From Streptomyces griseocarneus (lineage in GTDB: Bacteria; Actinomycetota; Actinomycetes; Streptomycetales; Streptomycetaceae): 64,000 nt of DNA. The position numbers and the translations under genes were made by a program. The stretch is taken from NCBI RefSeq assembly GCF_014655595.1, contig NZ_BNBL01000006.1:249906-313905 (forward strand), in the 5' to 3' direction. This document shows, piece after piece, positions 50,860 through 58,022 of this stretch. Positions within the stretch are counted from its first letter, which is position 1. Every line of letters begins with the position of its first letter. The notes under the pieces are model-generated. The model worked only from the letters and a program-made list of their open reading frames with translations. It was not told the origin of the DNA and ran no database searches.

Positions 50860-51732
50860 ATGACCGCCAAGATTCTCGATGGCAAGGCCACCGCGGCCGC
50901 GATCAAGTCCGAGCTGACCGTCCGTGTGGAGGCCCTGAAGGCCAAGGGCGTCACGCCCGGCCTGGGCACGCTCCTGGTGGGCGACGACCCCGGCAGCAAG
51001 TGGTACGTCGCCGGTAAGCACCGCGACTGCGCCGAGGTCGGCATCGGCTCGATCCAGCGCGAGCTCCCCGGGACCGCCACCCAGGAGGAGATCGAGGCGG
51101 TCGTCCGGGAGCTCAACGACAACCCCGAGTGCACCGGCTACATCGTCCAGCTCCCGCTCCCCAAGGGCATCGACACCAACCGTGTGCTCGAGCTGATGGA
51201 CCCGGCCAAGGACGCCGACGGCCTCCACCCGATGAGCCTGGGCCGCCTGGTGCTCAACGAGCCCGGCCCGCTGCCCTGCACCCCGAACGGCATCATCGAG
51301 CTGCTGCGCCGCCACGACGTCGAGCTCAACGGCGCGCACGTCGTGGTCGTCGGCCGCGGCATCACCGTCGGCCGCTCGATCGGCCTGCTGCTCACCCGCA
51401 GGACCGAGAACGCCACCGTGACCCTCTGCCACACCGGCACCCGCGACCTGTCCGAGCAGCTGCGCAAGGCCGACATCATCGTCGCCGCCGCCGGCGTCGG
51501 TCACCTGATCAAGCCGGAGGACGTCAAGCCCGGCGCGGCCGTCCTGGACGTCGGCGTCAGCCGTGACGGCGAGGGCAAGATCATGGGCGACGTGGACCCC
51601 GCGGTCGCCAAGGTCGCCGGCTGGGTCTCCCCGAACCCCGGCGGCGTGGGCCCGATGACCCGCGCGCTGCTGCTGGTGAACGTGGTGGAGGCCGCCGAGC
51701 GCGCCGCCGCCGGAGTCGCCGATGCCGGCTGA
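50860..51732 (+). CDS. folD: Methylene-THF dehydrogenase / methenyl-THF cyclohydrolase
   Basis: A 290-residue bifunctional folate enzyme producing 10-formyl-THF. The catalytic Lys and surroundings are in YVAGKHRDCAEVG, then YIVQLPLPKGID, DADGLHPMSLGRL, PCTPNGIIELL and the NADP site VVVGRGITVGRSIGLLL. PGGVGPMTRALLL is the C-terminal signature. The ATG at 50860 is 9 nt after GGGAGG; an ATG at 50851 touches the ribosome site. It overlaps the DUF3017 gene by 11 nt, a linkage also seen in mycobacteria. Confidence 0.97.
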   Translation: MTAKILDGKATAAAIKSELTVRVEALKAKGVTPGLGTLLVGDDPGSKWYVAGKHRDCAEVGIGSIQRELPGTATQEEIEAVVRELNDNPECTGYIVQLPLPKGIDTNRVLELMDPAKDADGLHPMSLGRLVLNEPGPLPCTPNGIIELLRRHDVELNGAHVVVVGRGITVGRSIGLLLTRRTENATVTLCHTGTRDLSEQLRKADIIVAAAGVGHLIKPEDVKPGAAVLDVGVSRDGEGKIMGDVDPAVAKVAGWVSPNPGGVGPMTRALLLVNVVEAAERAAAGVADAG

Positions 51733-52198
51733 GGCAGAGTCCCGGGAACCGGGCGCAGCGGGCCCTGACGGCGTGTCCGGCGGCGAGTCGGGCGCCGGGC
51801 CGGGCGCCGGCCGTTCCTCGCGCCGTCCCCCGCGGGTCACGCGCGACACCGCCCGCCCCGAGGGCGGCGGCCGCGCCGCCCCCGGCGACGCGCCGGCGCC
51901 GGCCCGGCAGTGGCCGCTGCTGGCGGTGCTGGGCGCCACCGGCCTGGGCCTGCTGATCGTCGCGTTCGACGCCTTCCGGGTGGGCACGATCCTGGTCGGG
52001 CTGGCCATGATCGGCGGCGCGGTGCTGCGCTGGGCGCTGCCGGACGTCGGCATGCTGGCCGTGCGGTCCCGCTTCACCGACATGTTCACGTACGGCGGCC
52101 TGGGCGCGGCGATCGTCCTGCTCGCCCTGATGGCGCAGCCGCACGCGTGGCTGAAGCTCCCGTTCCTGGACGACGTGCTGCACTTCACCGTGCAGTAG
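51722..52198 (+). CDS. DUF3017 membrane protein
   Basis: A 158-residue protein. A hydrophilic Gly/Arg/Pro-rich N-terminus of about 60 residues precedes three helices (WPLLAVLGATGLGLLIVAF, VGTILVGLAMIGGAVLRW, GLGAAIVLLALMA) of the DUF3017 family. It starts 11 nt inside folD and is probably coupled to it. The function is unknown. A strong terminator follows. Confidence 0.87.
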   Translation: MPAEAESREPGAAGPDGVSGGESGAGPGAGRSSRRPPRVTRDTARPEGGGRAAPGDAPAPARQWPLLAVLGATGLGLLIVAFDAFRVGTILVGLAMIGGAVLRWALPDVGMLAVRSRFTDMFTYGGLGAAIVLLALMAQPHAWLKLPFLDDVLHFTVQ

Positions 52199-52249
52199 GG
52201 CGCGCGGTAGGGCGGCGCATTAGGGCGCCCGCCGCGGCGCACACGTGAC

Positions 52250-52287
52250 GGCGGCCCGTCCTCTCCCCCGTGGGAGGACGGGCCGCC
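52250..52287. terminator. Bidirectional terminator
   Basis: GGCGGCCCGTCCTC pairs perfectly with GAGGACGGGCCGCC around a 10 nt loop between the convergent folD operon and the secreted-protein gene. Confidence 0.9.
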
Positions 52288-52308
52288 CGGCATTTCTACG
52301 GCTCCGGG

Positions 52309-52713
52309 TTAGAAGACGCGCAGCAGCACGGTGCTATTGGTGGCACCCTGCTGCTGGCGGGTGAACCCCGGCTTGGACCCCTTCGGGCATGCCCTCGGGG
52401 AGGTCCAGGCGCGGCCGGTGTTGAACGTCCCGTACAGCTGGGCGCACTTGTCGTCCGCGCTGGTGTCCTGCACCCAGCCGTCGATGCTCAGACCCCAGCC
52501 CGTCCTGCAGAGGGTGACCGCGCCCTTGCCTCCCCCGACGCTGCGCGACACGTTCCAGCACCCCTTGGCGTCCATGTCCTTGGGGTCGAGCTTGATGACG
52601 GTGACGTCGGACGGGGTGCCCGGCGCGGCCGAGGCCGCCGGTGCCGCCAGCGCGAGTCCGCCGCCCAGCATGACGGTCGCGGCGGTGGCGGCGATGGTCC
52701 TGCGTACGTTCAT
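52309..52713 (-). CDS. Small secreted protein of unknown function
   Basis: A 134-residue exported protein. The signal peptide runs MNVRRTIAATAATVMLGGGL to about ASA-AP. The mature part of about 105 residues contains four Cys (KGCWNV, TLCRTGW, DDKCAQLYG, SPRACPKG) that could form two disulfides, and several Trp. No enzymatic motif is visible. The ATG at 52713 is 9 nt after GGGAGG; an ATG three codons upstream abuts the ribosome site. It stands alone, divergent from the XRE/peptidoglycan-binding gene. Confidence 0.85.
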   Translation of the reverse strand: MNVRRTIAATAATVMLGGGLALAAPAASAAPGTPSDVTVIKLDPKDMDAKGCWNVSRSVGGGKGAVTLCRTGWGLSIDGWVQDTSADDKCAQLYGTFNTGRAWTSPRACPKGSKPGFTRQQQGATNSTVLLRVF

Positions 52714-53033
52714 GGTTCGCATCCTCCCGTTGGTGGTGCGGCGACGCGGGGTGGACCGCGTCGCCGCCCGGCTTGCAGGAATGACTCTGATGCGCCACAT
52801 CCGCACGCGCCAAACGATGCGGGGGAGTTGGGTCATCGTGGGACGTCCCAGCCTCTGACCTGCGGAGACGCAAGATCCCGCGACGTCGTGGTGGGACGGC
52901 GGGGCAGGCGCGCGCGTGGCCGGAAGTCACGCGCACCCCTTGATATGTACGGAACCGGTACTCGGGCATCGCCATCATGTGCGGCAGGAGGCTTGTTGCC
53001 TCGGGGGCGACTGTGACGCGTATGGGGTGGATC
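52714..53033. other. 320 bp divergent intergenic region
   Basis: No gene is supported here. It contains GTACGGAACCGGTAC-like sequence at 52947-52961, which recurs in part at 54639-54650, and a TTGATATGTACG stretch that could be a promoter for the XRE gene. Confidence 0.4.
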
Positions 53034-53786
53034 ATGCCGCGTTGGAAGGAATTACCCGCATCGCTGGACGAGCGCGTGCGGCAGCTGGTCGTACAGCTCA
53101 GAAGGCTCAAGGACCGCAGCGGGCTCAGCCTCGCCTCGCTCGCGGTCAAGACGTCCTACAGCCGCTCCTCCTGGGAGCGGTACCTCAACGGCAAGCAACT
53201 GCCGCCGTCCGACGCCGTCGAGGAGCTGGCGCGGGTGTGCGGTACGGACCCGACCCGCCTGCTGGTGCTCCACGAGGTCGCGGCGGAGGCCTGGTCCGAG
53301 GGGATGGGCGCCGGCGACGGGACGGACGACGTTGGGGGGCTGCCCGTCCGGGATAGGGCTCGGCGCACGACATGGGTGCTCGTCGCGACGGTGGTGGCGC
53401 TCGCGGCGGCCCTGGTTGCCGTGCTGGTGACAACCAAGCCCTGGCAGGACGACGACGCGAAGCCGGCCGACAGTGCAACTGGCAACACCCAGACGCCGTT
53501 CATTTTCATGCAGGGCCGCGCCCGCCCGTGCCACGTACAGCGCAAGAACGGAGAGCTGCGGGTTGGCTACAGCGCCACGCGCACCACGTTGATGGACCTC
53601 AAGAGCTCCGGCTGGGAGGTCCTCGAGGCTCAGTGCCTGCTCAAGCACCACGGCTTCGACCCGGGCATTCCCGACGGCTCCTACGGTGAGCGCTCAAAGA
53701 AGGCTGCCCAGGACTTCCAGAAGGACCGCGGCCTGGTCGTCGACGGCGTCATTGGTCCGGATACCTGGGGGGAGCTGCGGCGGTGA
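53034..53786 (+). CDS. Membrane XRE protein with extracellular peptidoglycan-binding domain
   Basis: A 250-residue single-pass protein. Residues about 10-60 are an XRE HTH (VVQLRRLKDRSGLSLASLA, then SYSRSSWERYLNGKQLPP). A transmembrane helix (TWVLVATVVALAAALVAVLV) comes next. The C-terminus is a PF01471-type peptidoglycan-binding domain (CLLKHHGFDPGIPDGSYGERSKKAAQDFQKDRGLVVDGVIGPDTW). The layout suggests a one-component sensor linking cell-wall status to DNA binding. MPRWKELP is taken as the start because the third paralogue begins the same way. Its stop overlaps the next gene by 4 nt. Confidence 0.88.
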   Translation: MPRWKELPASLDERVRQLVVQLRRLKDRSGLSLASLAVKTSYSRSSWERYLNGKQLPPSDAVEELARVCGTDPTRLLVLHEVAAEAWSEGMGAGDGTDDVGGLPVRDRARRTTWVLVATVVALAAALVAVLVTTKPWQDDDAKPADSATGNTQTPFIFMQGRARPCHVQRKNGELRVGYSATRTTLMDLKSSGWEVLEAQCLLKHHGFDPGIPDGSYGERSKKAAQDFQKDRGLVVDGVIGPDTWGELRR

Positions 53787-54616
53787 GTGGTGAACAGAGC
53801 CTTCCGGGCGAGTGTGCCCTGCTGGCGGCCGAGTTGAGGGAACTGAAGGAGCGCACGGGGCTGAGTCTGGCCGCGCTCAGCGAGCGCACTCCGTACAGCA
53901 AGTCGTCCTGGGAGCGGTATCTCAACGGCAAGAAACTGCCGCCTCGACAGGCGGTCGAGGCGTTGTGCGGGCTGGTGGACGAGCCAGCCGGGCGGCTGGT
54001 GGCTCTGTGGGAGCTGGCGGAGTCGGTATGGAGCGGGCGGGCTGCGGCGTCGCCCGCAGTCGTGGCGGCGTCCGAGGGTGCGCCCGGAGAGGGGGTGGGC
54101 TCGGGCAAGGTGCAGGGGCGCTCCCGTCGGGTGTTCGTCCTCTCCAGCACCGTCGTCGTCGCGGCGGCCCTCGCCCCGATCCTGTTCCTTACGGCTGGCA
54201 AGGATGCCTCCGGCGAGCGGAAGCCCAGGGGCGAGGCGGCTCCGTATGCGCAGCTGTTCGAACCGGGTTGCAGCGAAATCGAGTGTGAGGGTGCCGACCC
54301 CGTCACGATGGGGTGCGGGATGGAGGGTTTGTTCACACTCCTCACACGCAAGGCGGCCGGCGGGCAGCGGCTGGAGATTCGTTACGGCGTGAAGTGCGGT
54401 GCCGTGTGGGCGCGCGCCATGAACCTACGCCTAGGCGACCAGGTCGAACTGAGTCTGCCTGGTGCCCACGCCAAGGAGGTGAGGGCGGTGAGCCAGCGGG
54501 ACACGGAGCTCTATCTGTCGACCGCCATGACAGCGACCAAGGAACCTCGCAGGGCACGTGTCTGTCTGCGGCCCGCTGTCGGCGGCGAGGTCGAGTGCTT
54601 CACCCTGTCCGAGTAG
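53783..54616 (+). CDS. Membrane XRE protein with extracellular DUF2690 domain
   Basis: A 277-residue paralogue of its neighbour. It has an XRE HTH (AELRELKERTGLSLAALSE, TPYSKSSWERYLNGKKLPP), a linker, a transmembrane helix (VFVLSSTVVVAAALAPILFL) and an outer DUF2690 domain. That domain shows the Cys pattern C-x4-C and GC (CSEIEC, DPVTMGCG, RYGVKCGAVWARA). The GTG start overlaps the upstream stop (GTGA), so the two are co-translated and may act together. The signal detected is unknown. Confidence 0.87.
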   Translation: MSGEQSLPGECALLAAELRELKERTGLSLAALSERTPYSKSSWERYLNGKKLPPRQAVEALCGLVDEPAGRLVALWELAESVWSGRAAASPAVVAASEGAPGEGVGSGKVQGRSRRVFVLSSTVVVAAALAPILFLTAGKDASGERKPRGEAAPYAQLFEPGCSEIECEGADPVTMGCGMEGLFTLLTRKAAGGQRLEIRYGVKCGAVWARAMNLRLGDQVELSLPGAHAKEVRAVSQRDTELYLSTAMTATKEPRRARVCLRPAVGGEVECFTLSE

Positions 54617-54700
54617 TGGCCTGGCACGTGATGCCCCGGTACGGAACCGGCGTAATGAACCGCGCAAATGGGTAGCAACGGGGTGGAGGAGAGCCGGCGA

Positions 54701-54729
54701 CCCGTCCTCCACCCCCGTGAGAGGACGGG
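54701..54729 (+). terminator. Terminator after the XRE gene pair
   Basis: CCCGTCCTC pairs with GAGGACGGG around an 11 nt loop, 85 nt after the stop. The arms resemble the hairpin at 52250-52287. Confidence 0.6.
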
Positions 54730-54838
54730 CTGCCGCTCACCATTGAGGATCATGACCGCGAACGAAATGATCAAGGTCCACCGCATCCCTGTGGCGCGGA
54801 GGTGACGGTTCCGGTGCGAGGTCGCCTTTACGTATCAG

Positions 54839-54878
54839 GTTGACAGGGTGCGTCGCCGTGCGGTGACGCACCGTCAAC
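54839..54878. repeat. Long imperfect hairpin
   Basis: GTTGAC-AG-GGTGCGTC (54839-54854) pairs with GACGCACCGTCAAC (54865-54878) with a single 2 nt bulge. Confidence 0.6.
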
Positions 54879-54945
54879 GGCGGGGGTTGCCGGACACGCC
54901 CCAGGGGCGTGCGCCTCATGGGCTTGATCAACCCCAAATGCCACC

Positions 54946-55062
54946 GTGCGCCGCCCCTTTGGGAACTGACATGCTGGTTTCGGGCATCCCCATGGGTAGC
55001 CGAAAGCGAGGCTGTGGAGGGGAAGCGCAGCGATACGGGGAAACCACACCGTTCGTACCGGG
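54946..55062 (+). mobile_element. Probable 5' fragment of a group II intron
   Basis: The stretch begins GTGCGCC, the consensus intron 5' end. It continues with AGCCGAAAGCGAGGCT and GATACGGGGAAACCACACCG, which parallel domain I of known bacterial introns such as Ll.LtrB (CCGAAAAGCGA ... GATACGGGAAC ... CACGG). A TGTGG/CCACA stem encloses the GATACGGGG segment. Only about 117 nt are present before the next gene starts at 55078. No reverse transcriptase or domain V follows, so it is truncated. GC is lower than the surroundings. Confidence 0.45.
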
Positions 55063-55077
55063 GGACAGGGGAGGGCA

Positions 55078-56202
55078 ATGCCTCGTTGGAGGGCGCTACC
55101 GGAAGAACTCGATCCGCAGGTGCGCGAGTTCGCCGAACAATTGCGCAGACTCGTCGAGCGCAGCGGTCTGAGCATCGCCGCCGTCGCGGACCGCACCGGA
55201 TACAGCAAGACGTCCTGGGAGCGCTATCTCAACGGCCGGCTGCTGCCGCCGCGCGGGGCGGCGGAGGCGCTGGCCGAGGTCACGGGCACCGATGTCGGGC
55301 ACCTGGGCACGCTGTGGGAGCTGGCCGAACGGTCCTGGAGCCGGTCGGAGCTGCGGCACGACGTGACGATGGAGGCCATCCGGGTCGCCGAGGCCCGGGC
55401 CGCGCTGGGCGAGTTCGGCCCCTCGCCCGCCGCCGAGGGGGAGAAGGGCGAGCGGCGGGGTGCGCCGGGCCGGATCCGTACCGCCCTGCGCAGCGAGGGC
55501 ACCCCGCCCAAGGAGCCGGCGGACGAGCCGGCGGGCCGGCCGGCGGGCGAGCCGGCGGCGCCCCGGGAGCCCGCCGCGTCCATCACCGGCCTGCCCAAGG
55601 CGCCGGGTTCGCGCGACGTACGGGACAAGGCGATCCCCCTCCAGTCCCCCAAGGGCCCCCGCAGCCCCCGCCGTAACACCCTGCTCTTCGCCGTGGGCGC
55701 CGTCGGCGCCCTCTTCGTCATCGCCGCCGCCGTGCTGCTGCTCGGCGCGAACGACGAGAGCAGGACGGCGCAGGGGACGGTCGCCACGCCGGCCGCGACC
55801 AGCCCCGCGTCCCAGGCGCCCGAGGGTGTGAAGTGCGCGGGGAACGACTGCGCGGGCAAGGACCCGGAGACCATGGGCTGCGGCGGCCGGCACGCCACCA
55901 CCGCCGGCTCCGCGACGGTCGGCGCCTCCTATCTGGAGGTGCGCTACAGCAAGGTCTGCGGCGCCGCCTGGGCCCGCATCACCCAGGCCGTCCCGGGGGA
56001 CACCCTGCGCATAAGCGGCACGGGCGCCCAGGCGCGCTCCGAGAGCGGCACGGTCGACCGGGGCGCCGACGGGCACACCCGCATGATCGCCGTCGCGGAC
56101 TCGCACCAGGCGTCGGCGTGCGCGGAGCTGATGTCCGGCCGCAAGGGCTGCACGCTGCCGCGCCCGGCGGCCCGCCCGGCCCAGCCGGGGCCCACCGGCT
56201 GA
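55078..56202 (+). CDS. Membrane XRE protein with extracellular DUF2690 domain
   Basis: A 374-residue paralogue of the two genes upstream. The XRE HTH is EQLRRLVERSGLSIAAVAD, then GYSKTSWERYLNGRLLPP. A long Pro/Ala/Glu-rich linker of about 100 residues follows, then one transmembrane helix (LLFAVGAVGALFVIAAAVLLL). The outer DUF2690 domain has CAGNDCAGKDPETMGCGG, YLEVRYSKVCGAAWARI and a Cys in HQASACAEL. The ATG has a strong GGGGAGGGCA site. It is separated from the pair by the intron-like region. Confidence 0.88.
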   Translation: MPRWRALPEELDPQVREFAEQLRRLVERSGLSIAAVADRTGYSKTSWERYLNGRLLPPRGAAEALAEVTGTDVGHLGTLWELAERSWSRSELRHDVTMEAIRVAEARAALGEFGPSPAAEGEKGERRGAPGRIRTALRSEGTPPKEPADEPAGRPAGEPAAPREPAASITGLPKAPGSRDVRDKAIPLQSPKGPRSPRRNTLLFAVGAVGALFVIAAAVLLLGANDESRTAQGTVATPAATSPASQAPEGVKCAGNDCAGKDPETMGCGGRHATTAGSATVGASYLEVRYSKVCGAAWARITQAVPGDTLRISGTGAQARSESGTVDRGADGHTRMIAVADSHQASACAELMSGRKGCTLPRPAARPAQPGPTG

Positions 56203-56405
56203 GCGTGGCGCCCGCGTCGGGCCGTTGCGCCGGGCCGCGTCCGGCGGCGTCCGCCGCCGGACGGGAAGACGGACGGGAAGACGGACGGGAACGGGCGGGA
56301 ACGGGCGGCGGTGAGGCGGCGGTGAGGCGGTGCGGGTGGACGGTGAGGCGTCCCACACCGGGTCGGGGGTCGGCGGCGTGCCCCGTCGGATAGCCTGAGC
56401 CCCGA

Positions 56406-56423
56406 TCTCTTGACACCAAGAGA
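56406..56423. promoter_or_regulatory. Palindromic operator candidate before mdh
   Basis: TCTCTTG-ACAC-CAAGAGA, 7 bp perfect arms with a 4 nt centre, lies 53 nt upstream of the mdh start and just after a TAGCCT -10-like element, overlapping the likely transcription start. Confidence 0.5.
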
Positions 56424-56476
56424 GATCGACGCACATGGGCAGGGACACCCACCTCAGTTCGCAGCAGGAGATCGCC

Positions 56477-57466
56477 ATGACCCGCACTCCCGTCAATGTC
56501 ACCGTCACCGGCGCGGCCGGTCAGATCGGCTACGCGCTGCTCTTCCGCATCGCCTCCGGTCACCTTCTCGGCGCGGACGTGCCGGTCAAGCTGCGCCTGC
56601 TGGAGATCCCGCAGGGCCTGAAGGCCGCCGAGGGCACCGCCATGGAGCTCGACGACTGCGCCTTCCCGCTGCTGCGCGGCATCGACATCACCGACGACCC
56701 GAACGTGGGCTTCGACGGTGCCAACGTCGCGCTGCTGGTCGGCGCCCGCCCGCGCACCAAGGGCATGGAGCGCGGTGACCTGCTCGAGGCCAACGGTGGC
56801 ATCTTCAAGCCGCAGGGCAAGGCCATCAACGACCACGCCGCGGACGACATCAAGGTCCTCGTCGTCGGCAACCCGGCCAACACCAACGCCCTGATCGCCC
56901 AGGCCGCCGCCCCGGACGTGCCGGCCGAGCGCTTCACCGCGATGACCCGCCTGGACCACAACCGCGCGCTCTCGCAGCTCTCGAAGAAGACCGGTGTCCC
57001 GGTCTCCGAGATCAAGAAGCTGACGATCTGGGGCAACCACTCCGCCACCCAGTACCCGGACGTCTTCCACGCCGAGGTCGCCGGCAAGAACGCCGCCGAG
57101 GTCGTGAACGACGAGCAGTGGCTCGCCGACACCTTCATCCCGACCGTCGCCAAGCGCGGCGCCGCGATCATCGAGGCCCGTGGCGCGTCCTCGGCCGCCT
57201 CCGCCGCCAACGCCGCCATCGACCACGTCCACACCTGGGTCAACGGCACCGCCGAGGGCGACTGGACCTCCATGGGCATCCCCTCGGACGGCTCCTACGG
57301 CGTCCCGCAGGGCCTCATCTCCTCCTTCCCCGTCACCTGCAAGGACGGCAAGTACGAGATCGTCCAGGGCCTGGAGATCAACGACTTCTCCCGCACCCGC
57401 ATCGACGCCTCGGTCCAGGAGCTCGCGGAGGAGCGCGACGCCGTCCGCGCCCTCGGCCTCATCTGA
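56477..57466 (+). CDS. mdh: Malate dehydrogenase (NAD)
   Basis: A 329-residue TCA-cycle enzyme of the cytosolic-type MDH group. The NAD-binding VTGAAGQIGYALLFRI opens the protein. Substrate loop VGARPRTKGMERGDLL, VVGNPANTNALI, MTRLDHNRA (catalytic Asp/Arg) and the catalytic His in IWGNHSATQYPDV follow. The ATG at 56477 has AGGAG at 8 nt; an ATG at 56435 is in frame but lacks a site. A palindromic operator candidate precedes it and a 22 bp hairpin ends it. With sucCD it is part of the TCA genes in this window. Confidence 0.98.
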   Translation: MTRTPVNVTVTGAAGQIGYALLFRIASGHLLGADVPVKLRLLEIPQGLKAAEGTAMELDDCAFPLLRGIDITDDPNVGFDGANVALLVGARPRTKGMERGDLLEANGGIFKPQGKAINDHAADDIKVLVVGNPANTNALIAQAAAPDVPAERFTAMTRLDHNRALSQLSKKTGVPVSEIKKLTIWGNHSATQYPDVFHAEVAGKNAAEVVNDEQWLADTFIPTVAKRGAAIIEARGASSAASAANAAIDHVHTWVNGTAEGDWTSMGIPSDGSYGVPQGLISSFPVTCKDGKYEIVQGLEINDFSRTRIDASVQELAEERDAVRALGLI

Positions 57467-57494
57467 TCCTCGTTTGATCGGATTGTCCGACCGT

Positions 57495-57542
57495 ACGCGA
57501 ACGCCCCCCGACAGCCAGGCGGCTGTCGGGGGGCGTTCGCGT
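57495..57542. terminator. Strong terminator after mdh
   Basis: A 22 bp perfect stem (57495-57516 with 57521-57542) with a 4 nt loop. It also closes the convergent unit ending at 57555. Confidence 0.93.
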
Positions 57543-57554
57543 GTGGCGGGCTGA

Positions 57555-58022
57555 TCAGCCCCCGGCTGACGTTTCCCCAGCATCGTTGCTGATTAGATCC
57601 GGCAGCAACGGCACCGGCATCAGACAGGCAGCGAACACGACCTGAGCACCAGCCTGAAGCCAGAACATTATGGGGATGTCCGCGAACCACAGGGGCCATG
57701 TCGGGAGGAGAAGAAGAAAGGCCATCATGACTCTGAAACCGTGGGGATCCTTCTCCCGGCGGACCAGTCCGGCGAGGAGGATGAGCAGCAATGACGGAAT
57801 GCCGATGATGATCAGCATGCCCACGCCGAGTTCGAGGTAGGACAGCACTGATTCCCAGAAGGGCAGCCTACCGAACGAGTTCGACGCAGGATCCAGCTCC
57901 CTGGGTGCGGCGATACCTATGACCACCCAAGCCGCAGCGAAGACGAGTACATAGGAGAGGGCGCAGCCTGACAATCTCCGAAGAACGATTCTCAATCGAT
58001 CCCAGTGAGGGTTGCTACCCAT
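57555..58022 (-). CDS. Four-helix membrane protein, candidate immunity protein
   Basis: A 155-residue hydrophobic protein with four helices (ALSYVLVFAAAWVVIGIAA, LELGVGMLIIIGIPSLLLILL, MMAFLLLLPTWPLW, and FWLQAGAQVVFAACLM). I recognise no named family. The start ATG directly follows the stop of the Rhs gene (TAG-ATG), so it is translated from the same mRNA. GC is about 55% in sampled 60 bp lines against about 72% in the Rhs core. Position, size and composition fit the immunity gene of a polymorphic toxin. A membrane immunity protein would suit a toxin acting at the membrane or envelope. Confidence 0.7.
   Translation of the reverse strand: MGSNPHWDRLRIVLRRLSGCALSYVLVFAAAWVVIGIAAPRELDPASNSFGRLPFWESVLSYLELGVGMLIIIGIPSLLLILLAGLVRREKDPHGFRVMMAFLLLLPTWPLWFADIPIMFWLQAGAQVVFAACLMPVPLLPDLISNDAGETSAGG

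Larger units (their letters stand above)
54617..55077. other. 461 bp intergenic stretch with structured RNA-like elements
   Basis: No gene is called. It contains a terminator-like hairpin (54701-54729), a long imperfect hairpin (54839-54878) and a segment resembling the 5' end of a group II intron (54946-55062). A minus-strand frame ending near 54737 (NLIRKGDLAPEP, DLDHFVRGHD) looks protein-like but has no convincing start. Confidence 0.5.

Noticed and set aside
54737..55078. Minus-strand 113-codon frame in the XRE intergenic region
   Set aside because: The C-terminal part looks protein-like, but the N-terminal part reads through the intron-like segment and no ribosome site is present. It is at best a remnant.
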